From Tipula vernalis (taxonomy: Eukaryota; Arthropoda; Insecta; Diptera; Tipulidae): a stretch of DNA of 64,000 nt. Each line of letters opens with the position of its first letter. Position 1 is the stretch's first letter. This document shows, piece by piece, positions 36,251 through 47,299 of the stretch. The notes below the pieces were generated by a model, which worked only from the letters and a program-made list of their open reading frames with translations, ran no database searches and was not told the origin of the DNA. The position numbers were made by a program, and so were the translations under genes. The stretch covers positions 141,650,577 to 141,714,576 of the forward strand of contig OY282558.1 of assembly GCA_958295665.1 (NCBI GenBank). Direction: 5' to 3'.

Positions 36251-36557
36251 TATATAATCTTACATTGCTACTTTCTAAATCATAAACTTTTTAATTATTA
36301 GTATTAGGTGCTAAAAAGTCGGAGGTCAGATGATTTAAATAAGAAAGGACTAAATTTCCTTCAATTCTGATTCAATTCAAATCTTAATCTTGTAAATACA
36401 TTTGAATTCGTACCGCATTCAGGAATAGCCTTTTGTTTACTTTGAATGTATTTCCCGTCGTTCAATAATTATAATTCCGACTGTTCTGATCGCAATATAT
36501 TTCGAAGCTAAACTTAATTCTCTCTATACACAACCTTGTAAATCATTAAGTACTAAT

Positions 36558-36881
36558 TTGGAGAAAGAAATTTGGAATAATATCTTGCAATTATTAGTTT
36601 CATCAATTCTGCTATTACGTCGCTGGTTCCTGATATTACTTGGATTGATGTTGATGGAGTTTTCATGGCCTTTTCTTTCGAACCAAAAGGATTATCAGTC
36701 ACTGATTACTTTACTAGATGAAATTGAACCGAATAAGCAAAAGTCGAGGCAAATACCTCGATTTTTTTTTTTTTCAACTGACCTTACATATCTGGAGCTT
36801 CTGTCGTGTGAGGATTTTACTAGACCGCATCCCGCGGTTCTTCTGATAAATTATATACAAAGAATAACGGAAAATATTTAG
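36558..36881 (+). CDS. Unrecognised 107-codon open frame, doubtful
   Basis: I do not recognise this frame. It reads MEKEIWNNILQLLVSSILLL, then RRWFLILLGLMLMEFSWPFL, a hydrophobic section that could be one or two membrane helices, then a polar part with LITLLDEIEPNKQKSR, an F-run coded by a T10 homopolymer, and a tail to NYIQRITENI. The homopolymer inside the frame, the lack of known motifs and a competing open frame (VPDITWIDVDGVFMAFSFEP) in another phase all argue that it is chance or part of an unidentified eroded element. There is no clear promoter or polyadenylation signal. Confidence 0.15.
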   Translation: MEKEIWNNILQLLVSSILLLRRWFLILLGLMLMEFSWPFLSNQKDYQSLITLLDEIEPNKQKSRQIPRFFFFSTDLTYLELLSCEDFTRPHPAVLLINYIQRITENI

Positions 36882-39229
36882 CCCCACCCGAGTTATTTGC
36901 CAAATTTGATTTTGAAACGAGTTATTTGTTCATTATTGTGGAAAAAATATTTTAAAGGAAATAATTGAATTGACTGAAAAAGTCACTGAAAAAATAATTT
37001 CATGTATTCACAATAGAAAGCATTTTTCCATCATTGCTACGCGATAATCGATTTTCATAATACAAACACTAATACGAAGCGAATCGCTTCCACAAAATCG
37101 CAAAAAATACGAAATGTGATCCATTTCATAATTGGGCCCGAGGAATAATCCACTGAGATAGCCCTCCACCTTTTTATATTTTAGGTTGAAAATTCAAAAT
37201 TTATAGCGGATTGTATTTTGATTGAAAATGTCGATAGTAGAGTAAATGCTTAGTTTTTAACGGTTATTAAGTGACGCTGGTTCGTGAAAATGATGTTGCT
37301 AAAGATGTAAAGAGAAGTCGTAAAAATATTGACAATTATTCAGATTTTTCAGATGAGAATTAACCACCAGCCTCAATGTTTTTTGGTCATAAATTACTCA
37401 TGATAGTAAGGTTTTCATTCAACACATTTGTTGTTAACTCCGTAAACAATCGTGCCAGACAGGAGAGTTAAACTTCAACAAAATATGACTACCGAAATGG
37501 TTTCAAAGATTGTTATTTGTTGCGCAGTAATTTTTGAATCAATCATCCAATGATGTAGAAACCGATTTTATAATTTCAAAGCCAAAGAAAATTGCAACTT
37601 TCACTGTTTTCAAAAAATCGTTTGTCCAACAAAATGGTAATTTTCCATAATTATAAATTATGTGAAGTGTAGAAATGTTGAACAAATATAACGTCTAGGG
37701 CGCTGTATTTGTATAAAATGCCTAGTAAGCATACTATTCGTTAAAAAAGCCTAGGATTTATTTTTGGTGGAAGAAAGTAGGGATTATTTACGCGGAAGAC
37801 AGTAGCCGATTGCATTTTTATTTAGAGTAGGCGAAATCTAAATTTTATAAAGCGATTTCTTGAATTTTGCCAAGGACAATTTCCGACTGCGTATGCATAC
37901 GTAGAAACGGAATCAATAACGGAATTGGAATTTGTTAAATTGGATGTTAAACAAATTGAATTTATTGCTCATTTCAATATTTAATTAATAAAATACAATG
38001 GATAGCATTCAAGACAATTTCTTGAGCTTTGTCGAAATCAGTATTTCCTAACACAAGGTTCAAACTATAGATATTTTGAAATATTATTTATTTAAATAAT
38101 ACGAGTATGTTGATAATTCTTTAATTACTGAGGAATTAACCTTCACGTAATAAACGCAATTAAAATTCGCATACGTATAAACAACGCTCTCATTTTATAA
38201 GTTTTGTGTTATAAGCAAAATTATGTCATAAATAATTATCAGCACACTATACAAAGGAACTTACGATTTGAAAGTGATGGATAAATATTCGAGTTAGTAA
38301 AGCGATTTTAACAAATATCATTCAACAAATACAGTCTCGTGTCTAAATATCTCGTGCACCATTCGTTCATTGTAATAATTTTCATAAAAATCCAAAGTTG
38401 GGTAGGAAGCCAGCGAGCAACCATGCTTGACCGCTTTAATGTTTGTAACATTGTTGACTTAAAATAAATCCCTACCTAAGTATTTACGGTTGTTAGCGAT
38501 TCCTGGACATCTGGACTTAAAGATTTATCACAACAATTGAAATTCAGAACAGGATAAAATAACTTTGAAATATTTCGAAATTATGTACATCGTCGTACAC
38601 AGGAATAACTGCAACATAGCTATTTATAAATCACGTTTGTTAGTTTTCGACATTTCAATTATCGACTAGGATTTTAAACTATAATAAGATGTGGTAAACT
38701 TTGATAAAATTGCACAAAAACTAAAAAAAAAAAAACACAAACTAATTTTCTAACAAAATATCGTCTGGACTCAAATTTCCTCATTAATTTTATTAAACAT
38801 AAAGAAAACATAAAAAAAAAACTTTTCTTATCCAACTCTGGATAATTTGTATTTACTCACGTACTGTATATAAACCCGAATGTGTTATTTGAGTTTAACA
38901 ACATTTTGTTTTATTTGTATTTTGTCAATAAAAAATGTTGATAAAAAGTTTTAACCATAATAAAATAATAATAACGATTGATTCGAGTGCTAGTTTATTG
39001 ATATTTTCAACAATCTTATCACAAAATATTAGTTTATATCCTTATTAAAGAAAAAAAAAGTTTTCAATAAAATTTTTAGTTAAAATAACTCAATTAAAAT
39101 TTAACAAACCACTATTTAAAACTTCAACGTCAATTAACGTCCTCCTTGCAGTGAAATTATAAGATGTGATTGTGATGTGTTTGTCCAAAAACAAAAAATA
39201 ATATTGTTGGTAGTCACCAGCGATTAGTA
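36882..39229. other. 2.3 kb AT-rich stretch without genes
   Basis: No domain-bearing frame or paired repeat is evident. Around 37470-37550 a short frame (MTTEMVSKIVICCAVIFESI) faintly resembles the tail of Harbinger nucleases but is too short to call. Confidence 0.4.
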
Positions 39230-39320
39230 GAATGTCCGGCCTTCTACATAGGCTAAACGGGAAGATCATTCAAACAATGTTTTAACGAACACACGAGGTA
39301 TAGGAAAAAATAAAACCAAA
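39230..39320 (+). pseudogene. Penelope-like element GIY-YIG endonuclease fragment
   Basis: The frame ECPAFYIG, a TAA stop, TGRSFKQCFNEHTRG matches the heart of the GIY-YIG endonuclease of Penelope-like retroelements: a CP pair before FYIG, the GxTGRSF motif and a FxEH histidine block. The stop replaces the glutamine usual between YIG and TGRSF. Only about 30 codons are recognisable; no RT domain was found upstream. It is an isolated 3' fragment. Confidence 0.55.
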
Positions 39321-39821
39321 TTACGATAGGTCTACATTTAAACAATAATAAATGTAAATCGGCGTCTTCAAAGTATTCTCGTGTATCTACAAAACTCACT
39401 AAAACCATTTTTTTATGTAATCGAAAAGTAATCTGTGGTTTGTTGGGTCTTTCAGTTATAGAAAACACCCTAATCAATTGTTAGTGCATAGACATGTAAC
39501 TACAGTGTATTGCGTAAATTACGAACCAACCAATTGAGCAGTTTACTTTGGATCCTGAATTAATTTATATAGTTTTATGTCATCAGAAAGTTATTCAAAT
39601 GGGTCTGATTCTGAAGCTACTATGCTTGAGCAATAAGCTACCATATTAAAAATAAATAATAATAGTGCCAGCGTTTTGCCCAAAGAGGAAATTTGAAAAT
39701 CGAATAAGTTTCCTAAAAACCACAAATCATTTGAATATATGTACGTGGAAAAAGAACCCACCAAAAAACTACTTATTAATGAAAAATCATTGTAATCGTA
39801 AGTGAAATAATACAGATTTAT

Positions 39822-40023
39822 ACGCTAACACTATTGTCGTATATCGATTTTTCCAAAATTTTACGCGCGCATTCTGACCGAGACTTTTTTTTTCAGTTAC
39901 TGTAGTCTTACTCTAAAGGAAAACCAAACAGATTCAAAATAAGTTTTCATCAGAATGCGCGCATTAGGGGATCAGCAGGAAAGTTTTGGAAAAATCGATA
40001 TATTTACAACAATAGTGTATGCG
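39822..40023. mobile_element. Fold-back MITE, about 200 bp
   Basis: The left arm ACACTATTGTCGTATATCGA then TTTTTCCAAAA and ACGCGCGCATTCTGA is mirrored by the right arm, read in reverse as ACACTATTGTTGTAAATATA then TCGATTTTTCCAAAA and ATGCGCGCATTCTGA. Small indels separate the arms; the unpaired centre is about 75 bp. It encodes nothing. Target duplication is unclear (possibly TTA). Confidence 0.7.
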
Positions 40024-40449
40024 AATTAAGAAATGTTCAATCTTAAATACTCATTTCCTAGATTTCGGAAAATCTGTATGGTTTACCAGGGCGCCAATCG
40101 ACTAGGGCGCAGTAGCAACAATACTCATTACTAGACTTAGGATTTTTAGGTTCTAAAAAATCAAAAATATGTTCCTAAAATATGTAACTAAAACTGCAAA
40201 ATATGTGGTCACATTTTGAAAAGAAAACCAAAACTAAACCTTATCTAAGAGGATTTCAATTCACTCATTAAGAAAATAGTATCAAGTTTTTGGCTATAAA
40301 GTTGGATAAATAAACTTTCCTGGGTTACAATGTGCTGGAGAAGTAATCAATATAATTACACATCCATACACTTAAAAATTTGGAGTGGTAAGCGATACTT
40401 ACTTCAAAAGAACACCGTAACGGTTGAGACTAAAATATTCACGCTATTA

Positions 40450-41570
40450 AAGCAAGTTTTAAACTAAGAAAAACTAAATAACACTCATATTTTTGCTCAA
40501 CTCAAACTGTAATTCAAACTCAATTTTTAATATAAGTTGCTTCAAGATTATATTCAATTACAGTTTAGAATCCTTATTCTTTTATACATCGTGCTCATAC
40601 TAAGCAATTTTTACTAATTTCAATTAAAATTTAGTTTGATGTATCAAACTTACACTTCTCGTATCATTTTAAAATGAAAACTAAAATTGAACTTTAAATT
40701 TTGTATGTTAAATTTCACTCAAAATTATAACTCAATTCCTCCTTCAATTTAGTCAAATCGAGTTTGGAACTTAGCCTATTTGTATTTAAAATATCATAAA
40801 ATTTCTATCTAATTGCAACCAAAATTTTGGAATTCAAAAACAACTTTTTCTCAGAAATTTGCCCTCACTAAACATCACATTTTGCTATACATATATCTAT
40901 TTTATAACTGTAACTTAATCTTTAATTTTCCCTTGCCAGTCCAATTCGAAATACGAATTCAAGTTTTAAACTAAAAACTACATTACAGTTATGTTTTTGC
41001 TCAAGTCCAAGTTAATATTCAAATTCAATTTCTACTCAAATTTCACTCAATTACTCAAAGTTAACAAACCTTTTGATGCAAACAAGAGTTTTAAATTCTA
41101 CTCTAACTTAGCATTTCTAATAACAATCAAATTATTCTTAAATACACTTGCAACTAAAGCTGAAGTTGTACCCCAAATTTCTAATCAAGCACATTTAGAC
41201 AAATCTAGAGGTTGAAATTTTAAATTAATTTGTGAACAAAATATCATACAATTTCTAGCTTAATTGCAACCAGAATTTTGTGTTAATTAAATTTTGAATT
41301 CAAACTTAATTTTTAAATATTTTTTAATTAAATTGCATCCAAATTTTTGCTCAAACTATCGATTGTTTTACCTTGTTTTACCTCGTTCTAATAAAAATTT
41401 TGCTCGAATAATTTTAACTAAATTTTTAAAATTCACTCAAACTGTTATTAAAGTTTTAAGCTAATTTAAGCTCATGTATTTGCTTACATCAAATTCTAAT
41501 TTAAACTCTATTGCTAATGTAAGTTATGATTTTATTCAATTAGGGTTTAAAATTGATTCCTGATTTTCTA
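40450..41570. repeat. Degenerate 9-bp satellite block (CTCAAATTT-like)
   Basis: Units such as CTCAAATTT, CACTCAATT, AAATTCAAT and TTCAAACTC follow one another with a 9-base rhythm and frequent slips. The open frame at 40991-41215 arises from this low-complexity sequence and is not considered a gene. Confidence 0.5.
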
Positions 41571-41587
41571 GTTGAACTAAAAAATAC

Positions 41588-42071
41588 TGTGACGGTGACA
41601 CCTAGTGTGTAATAGAATAAGTTAAAATTAATAGCTCAATGTTAAACGGTTCTAAATGGAATTTTCCATGATAAAATTGTTCTACACTATTCTAACTAGA
41701 AAAATCATGAGCTTTCTAGAAGTTTGGTTTGAGTATATAAAAAGGCGAACAACATCGAATTGGATTATTAGTATTTGGAACGCGATAGAGTAAACTTGTA
41801 AGATTATAAGTAATATTTGGAAAGCGACAGTGTGAAGATTAAAAAGTAATTAAAAAGTGATTTAAAAAGTGTTGTAGTGCGAAATAAAAATTATAAGTGA
41901 ATAGTAAAATTGTGTAAAAATTATATAAAGTGATTTTGTGAATTTTTATTGATAAACTGTGTTGTAATAAATTTTGTGAAATAAATAAATTCGTTGGGAT
42001 AAATTAAATTGATTTTGTATTATTCACAATCCAGTGATACGAACCTTGAGTGACAAGGCAAAAACGTAACA
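41588..42071 (+). mobile_element. 5' LTR (484 bp) of the SAP-Gag element
   Basis: Begins TGTGACGGTGACACCTAGTG and ends GGCAAAAACGTAACA. It has a promoter-like GTATATAAAAAGGCG at about 41736-41750 and several AATAAA-type signals in its 3' half. Two further LTRs of the same family are at 44602-45095 (minus) and 45120-45620 (plus). It lacks about 11 bp present in both others (after AAAATTGTT), so it is the odd one of the three. Confidence 0.9.
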
Positions 42072-42092
42072 ATTGGTGACAGCGGTGGGATT
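42072..42092 (+). other. Primer-binding site of the SAP-Gag element
   Basis: ATTGGTGACAGCGGTGGGAT directly follows the LTR. A TGGTGAC-type start immediately after the CA terminus is the usual position and style of a tRNA primer site in Ty3/gypsy-like elements. The tRNA was not identified. Confidence 0.6.
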
Positions 42093-42113
42093 GTGAATTA
42101 AAAGATAAAGAAA

Positions 42114-43455
42114 ATGATTCTCAACGAATTAAAAGTTACAGAATTAAAGAGGGAACTTGAGAAACGGAGTTTGGCCACTGATGGTGCTAAAGCAGCATTA
42201 CAAGCGCGACTACGTGAGGCCATTCAGAACGAAGGGCTGGACGCGGAACATCATGATTTTGGAGAGAAAGTAACGAATGCGGCAACCGTAGAGCAGAAAG
42301 CAGAAGATAAACAACCGTTGGTCGAAAAGGCACAAGAACATTCTGGAAGTTTCGATTTGTCGCAGTTAATAGCTGCTATGAACCAAATGATGGAACAACA
42401 AAACGAGCGACAGTTGGAGGCAATAAAGCAGTCAAACCTCGAAATGAAACATCAAAACAAGCGACAAATGGAGAAAATTGAGCAATCAAATGAACGGCAG
42501 TTGGAGACTATAAACCAGTCAAACGAAGAAATAAAACGACAGTTGGAACAACAAAATCAGGCTAACCAAGAAATGAAACAACAAGGAGAGGAAATTAAAG
42601 ACCAAATTATAGATGGTCAAAAGAGAATGGACGAGAAACTTCTCGAATTATCTACTAACATACACGGCGAAGTGGAAAAGCTGCAAATGGAGATTCAAAA
42701 GGTTGACGAAAAATTAGATCCGAAGGTTCAACATATTGATGAGAAATTGCAAACGGAGATTCAACAAGTTGTGGAAAAATTTCAACCTTTTGAGAAAGAT
42801 CTAACGGATGTCAAGACAAGTGGAACAACGACGCAAGTGGTTCAAACCGTTCAATCAGTTACGTTAAAACCACCAAACTTCGACGGTACAACATCTTTCG
42901 GCATTTTCAAATTTCAATTTGAAACGGCAGCCAATCAAAACCGTTGGAATGATGAACATCTTGTCGCAGCGTTAATAGTGGCCCTTAAAGGTGAAGCAGC
43001 GGAGGCCTTACAAACAATTCCGGAAAACGGATCGCGACAGTTATCTTGAAATTATGAAGGCGCTGGATCGGAAGTACGGCAGTGACCACAAGCGGGAAAT
43101 CTATCGTATGGAAATGAAAAGCCGCTATCAAAAGGGAGGAGAATCGCTACAGGAATTTTCATCGGCAATCGAGCGATTAGTACATCTAGCACATACCAGT
43201 ACATCGGCCGATTATATGGAAAGGCTGAAAATTGTCGCATTCATTGGCGGCATTCGAGATCCAGAAACACGCAAGGCGATGATGTTATCACCTAAAGCAA
43301 CGTTCGTGGAAACCGTTGTGTTTGCGGTAACGATCGAGGCTGTGCACATATTCACCAGACCGTCATTATTTAGGCACAAACTGAATTCAGACTCGAACGG
43401 CAGCATGGAGCGAATGGTACCGACAGTCGGAAGAGGCAGGCTTAGGTGTTGGAAA
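42114..43455 (+). pseudogene. Gag with N-terminal SAP motif, coiled coil and capsid domain (frameshifted)
   Basis: The ATG lies 43 bp after the LTR. Residues 1-40 (ILNELKVTELKRELEKRSLA then GAKAALQARLREA) form a SAP motif, a DNA-binding fold usually seen in nuclear proteins. About residues 80-240 are a long Gln/Glu-rich coiled coil with repeats of QQNERQLEAIKQSN type. A capsid domain follows from VTLKPPNFDGTTSFGIFKFQ through NRWNDEHLVAALIVALKGEA. A frameshift at about 43030 moves the frame; it then continues as DRDSYLEIMKALDRKYGSDH, REIYRMEMKSRYQKGGESLQ and LKIVAFIGGIRDPETRKAMM. The first zinc knuckle, CWKCDKLGH, is interrupted by a 14-bp tandem duplication (43460-43487). The protein would package element RNA. 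SAP-containing Gags are unusual; the frame breaks make this copy inactive. Confidence 0.85.
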
Positions 43456-43487
43456 TGTGACAAGTTGGGTCACACAAGTTGGGTCAC

Positions 43488-44242
43488 ATGTTATACAGAG
43501 AAAGTTGAGACCGTCACCTTTTATGCGGACAAACGCCGAACGGTCGGGACAAAGGTCTAGAAGCAGCGAGCGAAGATGTTGGGTATCTAACAGGATTGGC
43601 CACATCTCGCGAGATTGTTTGGAAGCAAGAGGAAAGCGGCACAGATCACCATTTTCTGTGAAAAGAGCACGAAGAGGGCAGCAGGAATCGGATGAGCGGA
43701 TGGCAACAGTCGGTAAAGTGGAAAGGTTAGAAGTCAGTTTGAAGGAACCGAAGCTGGATCCGCCGTCTGGTTGCCCCATAACATTCATCCCTGTTACGAG
43801 TAAAGCAGCACGAGGCGGAAGCAGCGTCACAGTTAGGGGCGGTGTTAATGGGATAAGGTGTCTTATTACGCTGGATACCGGAGCAACCCATACAATTCTT
43901 CGGAAAGATTTGATCGTAGGAGCAGTGCAGCTGGTTGATGAATTAAAATTAAGAATGGCAAATGGGGAGAGTGCAATGATTAAAGGGAAAAAGATCATGA
44001 GCATAAGGATCGGTGAAACTCTTTTCCCTTACGAAGTTCTGGTCGCAAACATTGTGGACGAGGTCATTTTGGGAACGGACTTCACGAGGATGAATGGCTT
44101 TGTGTTGGATTTTGGACGAGGAATATTGAGTAGCGATAACATCGAGCTGAAACTTAAATTTAACGGTACGGATGCGACAGTAAGGCGAGTAACAATCATT
44201 CATTGCGAGGAGCTGCCATCGAAATCTGACACCATTGTTTAG
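43488..44242 (+). pseudogene. Second Gag knuckle and aspartic protease of the SAP-Gag element
   Basis: In a third phase the protein continues as an Arg/Ser-rich linker (RSGQRSRSSERR), a degraded zinc knuckle CWVSNRIGHISRDC in which the second cysteine is serine, and then a retropepsin: GIRCLITLDTGATHTILRKD contains the active-site DTG, ANGESAMIKGKKI the flap region, and ILGTDFTRMNGFVLDF the conserved C-terminal glycine-aspartate block. The frame stops at 44240-44242. No reverse transcriptase, RNase H or integrase follows, so most of pol has been deleted from this copy or was never present. Confidence 0.85.
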
Positions 44243-44488
44243 GAAACTAAAGAACACCAGATTAAGCAGACATTAGATAAGAAGGGCCGAGTTGTGCGAA
44301 GTGGAGTGCGAGTGTCCGATGACTGGATGAGGGATTGGTATGGCAAACAATCCAACGGCGGAAAATTTGAGCGACTGAAGCGGAACCGCGTTCCAAAATG
44401 GAATGAATCCTTCTCGAATCCATCATCGAAAGAGCAGAATACAGGACAAGAAAAGGACAAGGAGGTAAATCGAAGGTGGTGCTTTTAG
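44243..44488 (+). pseudogene. Terminal coding scrap of the SAP-Gag element
   Basis: After the protease stop the frame GRVVRSGVRVSDDWMRDWYG to NRRWCF (stop at 44486-44488) precedes a purine-rich TAAATGAGGGG at about 44548-44558, which is suitable as a polypurine tract. It may be the last piece of pol joined by a large deletion, but no integrase motif is visible and I cannot be sure. Between 44560 and 44601 there is a small minus-oriented LTR-like scrap (ACTTTTTATTTCGCAC). Confidence 0.4.
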
Positions 44489-44601
44489 ACAGGTTTGGCA
44501 ATGTACAGAGGAGGTGACTTGGGTCCTGTTCGGGACCAATAGGCTTAAATGAGGGGTTACTACTAGGTGAGAGGTTATTTACTTTTTATTTCGCACAATA
44601 T

Positions 44602-45095
44602 TGTTACGTTTTTGCCGTGTCACTCAAGGTTCGTAGCACTGGATTGTGAATAATATAAAATCAATTTAATTTATCCCAACGAATTTATTTATTTCACAAA
44701 ATTTAATACAACACAGTTTATCAATAAAAATTCACAAAATCACTTTATATAAATTATTTTCAAATTTACTGATCACTTTTACTTTTTATTTCGCACTAAA
44801 ACACTTTTTAAATCACTTTTTAATTTCTTTTAATCTTTACACTATCGCTTACCAAATATTACTAATAATCTTACAAGTTTACTCTATTGCGTTCCAAATA
44901 CGAATAATCCAATTCGATCTTGTTCGCCTTTTGATATACACAAACCAAACTTCTCGAAAGTTCATGACTATTCCAGTTAGAATAGCGTAGAAACATTACG
45001 TAACAATTTTTATCATGTAAAATTCCATTTAGTACAGTAAAACATTGAGCTATTAGTTATACTTATTCTACTACACACTATGTGTCACCGTCACA
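44602..45095 (-). mobile_element. LTR of the same family, inverted (494 bp)
   Basis: Read on the minus strand it begins TGTGACGGTGACACATAGTG and ends GGCAAAAACGTAACA. ATAT is present on both sides (44598-44601 and 45096-45099), compatible with a 4-bp target duplication and thus an independent solo-LTR insertion. It shares with the 45120 LTR a sequence (TTGTTACGTAATGTTTCTAC) missing from the 5' LTR. Confidence 0.88.
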
Positions 45096-45119
45096 ATATG
45101 TTGAAATTCGCAAACGGAT

Positions 45120-45620
45120 TGTGACGGTGACACCTAGTGTATAATAGAATAAATTAAATGAATAGCTCAATATTTACTGTACTAAAATGAAATTTTCCAT
45201 GATAAAATTGTTACGTGATGTTTTTACGCTATTCTAACTGGAATATTCATGAACTTTTGAGAAGTTTGGTTTGTGTATATAAAAAGGCGAACAAGATCGA
45301 ATTGGATTATTCGAATTTGGAACGCGATAGTGTAAACTTGTAAGATTAGTTATTATTAGTATTTGGGAAGCGATAGTGTGAAGATTAAAAAGAAATTAAA
45401 AAGTGATTTAAAAAGTGTTTTTGTGGAAATAAAAATTATAAGTGTACAGTAAAATTTGAGAATAATTTATATAAAGTGATTTTGTGAATTTTTATTAATA
45501 AACTGTGTTGTAATAATTCTTGTGTGAAATAAATAAATTCGTTGGTGATAAATTAAATTGATTTTGGATTATTCACAATCCAGTGATACGAACCCCATTT
45601 GACAAGGCAAAAACGTAACA
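45120..45620 (+). mobile_element. LTR of the same family, forward (501 bp)
   Basis: Begins TGTGACGGTGACACCTAGTG, carries GTATATAAAAAGGCG, and ends GACAAGGCAAAAACGTAACA. Only 24 bp separate it from the inverted LTR. It lies where a 3' LTR of the 41.6-kb element would be expected, but no matching target duplication exists between 41587 and 45621, and it differs from the 5' LTR at many positions. Confidence 0.88.
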
Positions 45621-47184
45621 GTATGTTGACTTTTCTCACGTAAATGGCACTAATTATTTTACTTAAAATTTTATTCACAATCATTACGTCCAATTCAGAA
45701 TTGAAGCTAATTTTGTTACCTTTAAATTTCCCTCTAATTTTGGTCAAATCCATCGTATTTTAATTGTAATTCGAAATAGATTTCTAATCTACCATTTTGG
45801 TCAAATAATTCAGATAGTAATCCACACTTAATATAACCAAATTTACATTCAACATTTCCCTCAAACATATAATAACTTGGAACTTTTCGGATTAAAAACT
45901 AGTTTTCGTTCGAGCCCATTTTGAATATGAATAGGATTAAAGCTGTTGCTCAAGTGCATAAATAGGGTGGAATTGCCTTTACTACGTTTTTTTTGTTAAG
46001 GAATTTTAACGCTTGTTTGATTCATTCAAATTCCGATGAATCCTTTTACAAACATTTCCATAATTTCCCCTAATCAGATAAATGTCACAACGTGGATTAT
46101 TTCATTTTTGATAAAGGCACATATACGTTAACGAATAAAAACAATAATCACAAAATTTGCTTTCTAGAAGAACTCCGGATCGTCAAATAATGTGCAATAT
46201 ACTATTGAGATATTTTAATTTGACATTTATTTTGTTCTTAATTTATTGATCTAACTTAGAGGAGTTTAGGCCAAAGTAAAACTTTTTCAACTTCTAAAAA
46301 AAATATTTGTTGGCCTAAATTGAAAATTTGGCATATAAAATAATTTTGATTTATCAAATTTTAAGCTATGAAAGTCGAATTACGTCAGTCTTGAAGAAAA
46401 ATTAAAAATATTTGGAATAAACCATAAAGTATGTTGGTAAAGCGTAAAATAAGTGAAAATATGTAAAAATATGTGATTATGCAAAAGTATTTAGAAATAT
46501 ATGGTAACATATAGAGCTGATTCGCTTTTATTTGTTCTAAAAAGAATAACTATCCAACAAATCAATGGTTTGGATTTCCCAAAAAGAATATTTTTTTACC
46601 TAAGAATCCTAAACTTACTCATTACTATAATATCGAGGACACGTGGACTAAAGTTCATTTTCATAATACCTGTGTTTACCACGGGCAGATTAATGCCCAG
46701 GCAAACTAGGCATGTGCCGTGTAATGTTCTTACTCCATTAGTGGGATAACCTTTGGTTGGTTAGTACACATCAAATTAAATTTTCAAGTGAAATGCCATA
46801 TTTAACTAGAACGTTATACCGTTGACTTTTTTCGGCTCAGTTCCTTTCACAGCTTCTGCTCATAAGATATTTCGATTGGGCTAAAGGGCCCTTGCGTTCA
46901 AAACATTCATTTTTTGAACCGTAAACCAAAACTGCACTAGGTATGCAACATTGTTTAGAAAAAATATCACCTACCTTACTTTTTCGTTTTTTTTGGAACT
47001 TGTTCTCTTCTGGGTTTGAATCTACTGCAATTGATCGCATTGTTTCATTTCGTTTGCAATATTTGCAATATCTTTACTGTTCGCCTTAAGTGCCGACAGA
47101 AGAAGTACTTGATATTTGATTTCGAAATATTTGATTTCATCATACCATAAGTAAAACAAAAACTAAACAAATTGGAATTTAATA
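45621..47184. other. 1.5 kb without a recognisable gene
   Basis: AT-rich sequence. Frames at 45553-45753 (minus), 46501-46749 and 46837-47040 (minus) carry no recognisable motif. Confidence 0.4.
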
Positions 47185-47296
47185 AAAGTCAATCATTGAC
47201 AGCAAATGGTTGCAGCTGACATATTGGTCAAGCAATATGCTTCGGGCCAGCGAGTGAAGCGATCGACACAGGTTAGCAAGTAAACATATCCACTTT
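47185..47296 (-). pseudogene. Gypsy integrase fragment, inverted arm
   Basis: The minus strand reads GYVYLLTCVDRFTRWPEAYC then LTNMSAATI, the first part of a Ty3/gypsy integrase core including the first catalytic aspartate in the VDR motif. It abuts, head to head, a plus-strand copy of the same region (47300 onward). At nucleotide level the two arms are clearly the same family: GGCCCGAAGCATA against GGCCCGAAACATA, and ATATGTCAGCTGCAACCAT against ATATATCAGCTGCAACCAT. Both ends are truncated. Confidence 0.8.
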
Positions 47297-47299
47297 AAC

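Noticed and set aside
36558..36881. A confident host gene at this 107-codon frame
   Set aside because: Contains a T10 homopolymer, has a rival open frame and no recognisable domain; listed only as doubtful.
37440..37560. Harbinger nuclease C-terminus (MTTEMVSKIVICCAVIFESI)
   Set aside because: Only about 25 residues with weak similarity and no supporting sequence on either side.
43387..44004. 205-codon minus-strand frame
   Set aside because: Antisense shadow of the Gag knuckle and protease region, which carries clear DTG and knuckle motifs on the plus strand.
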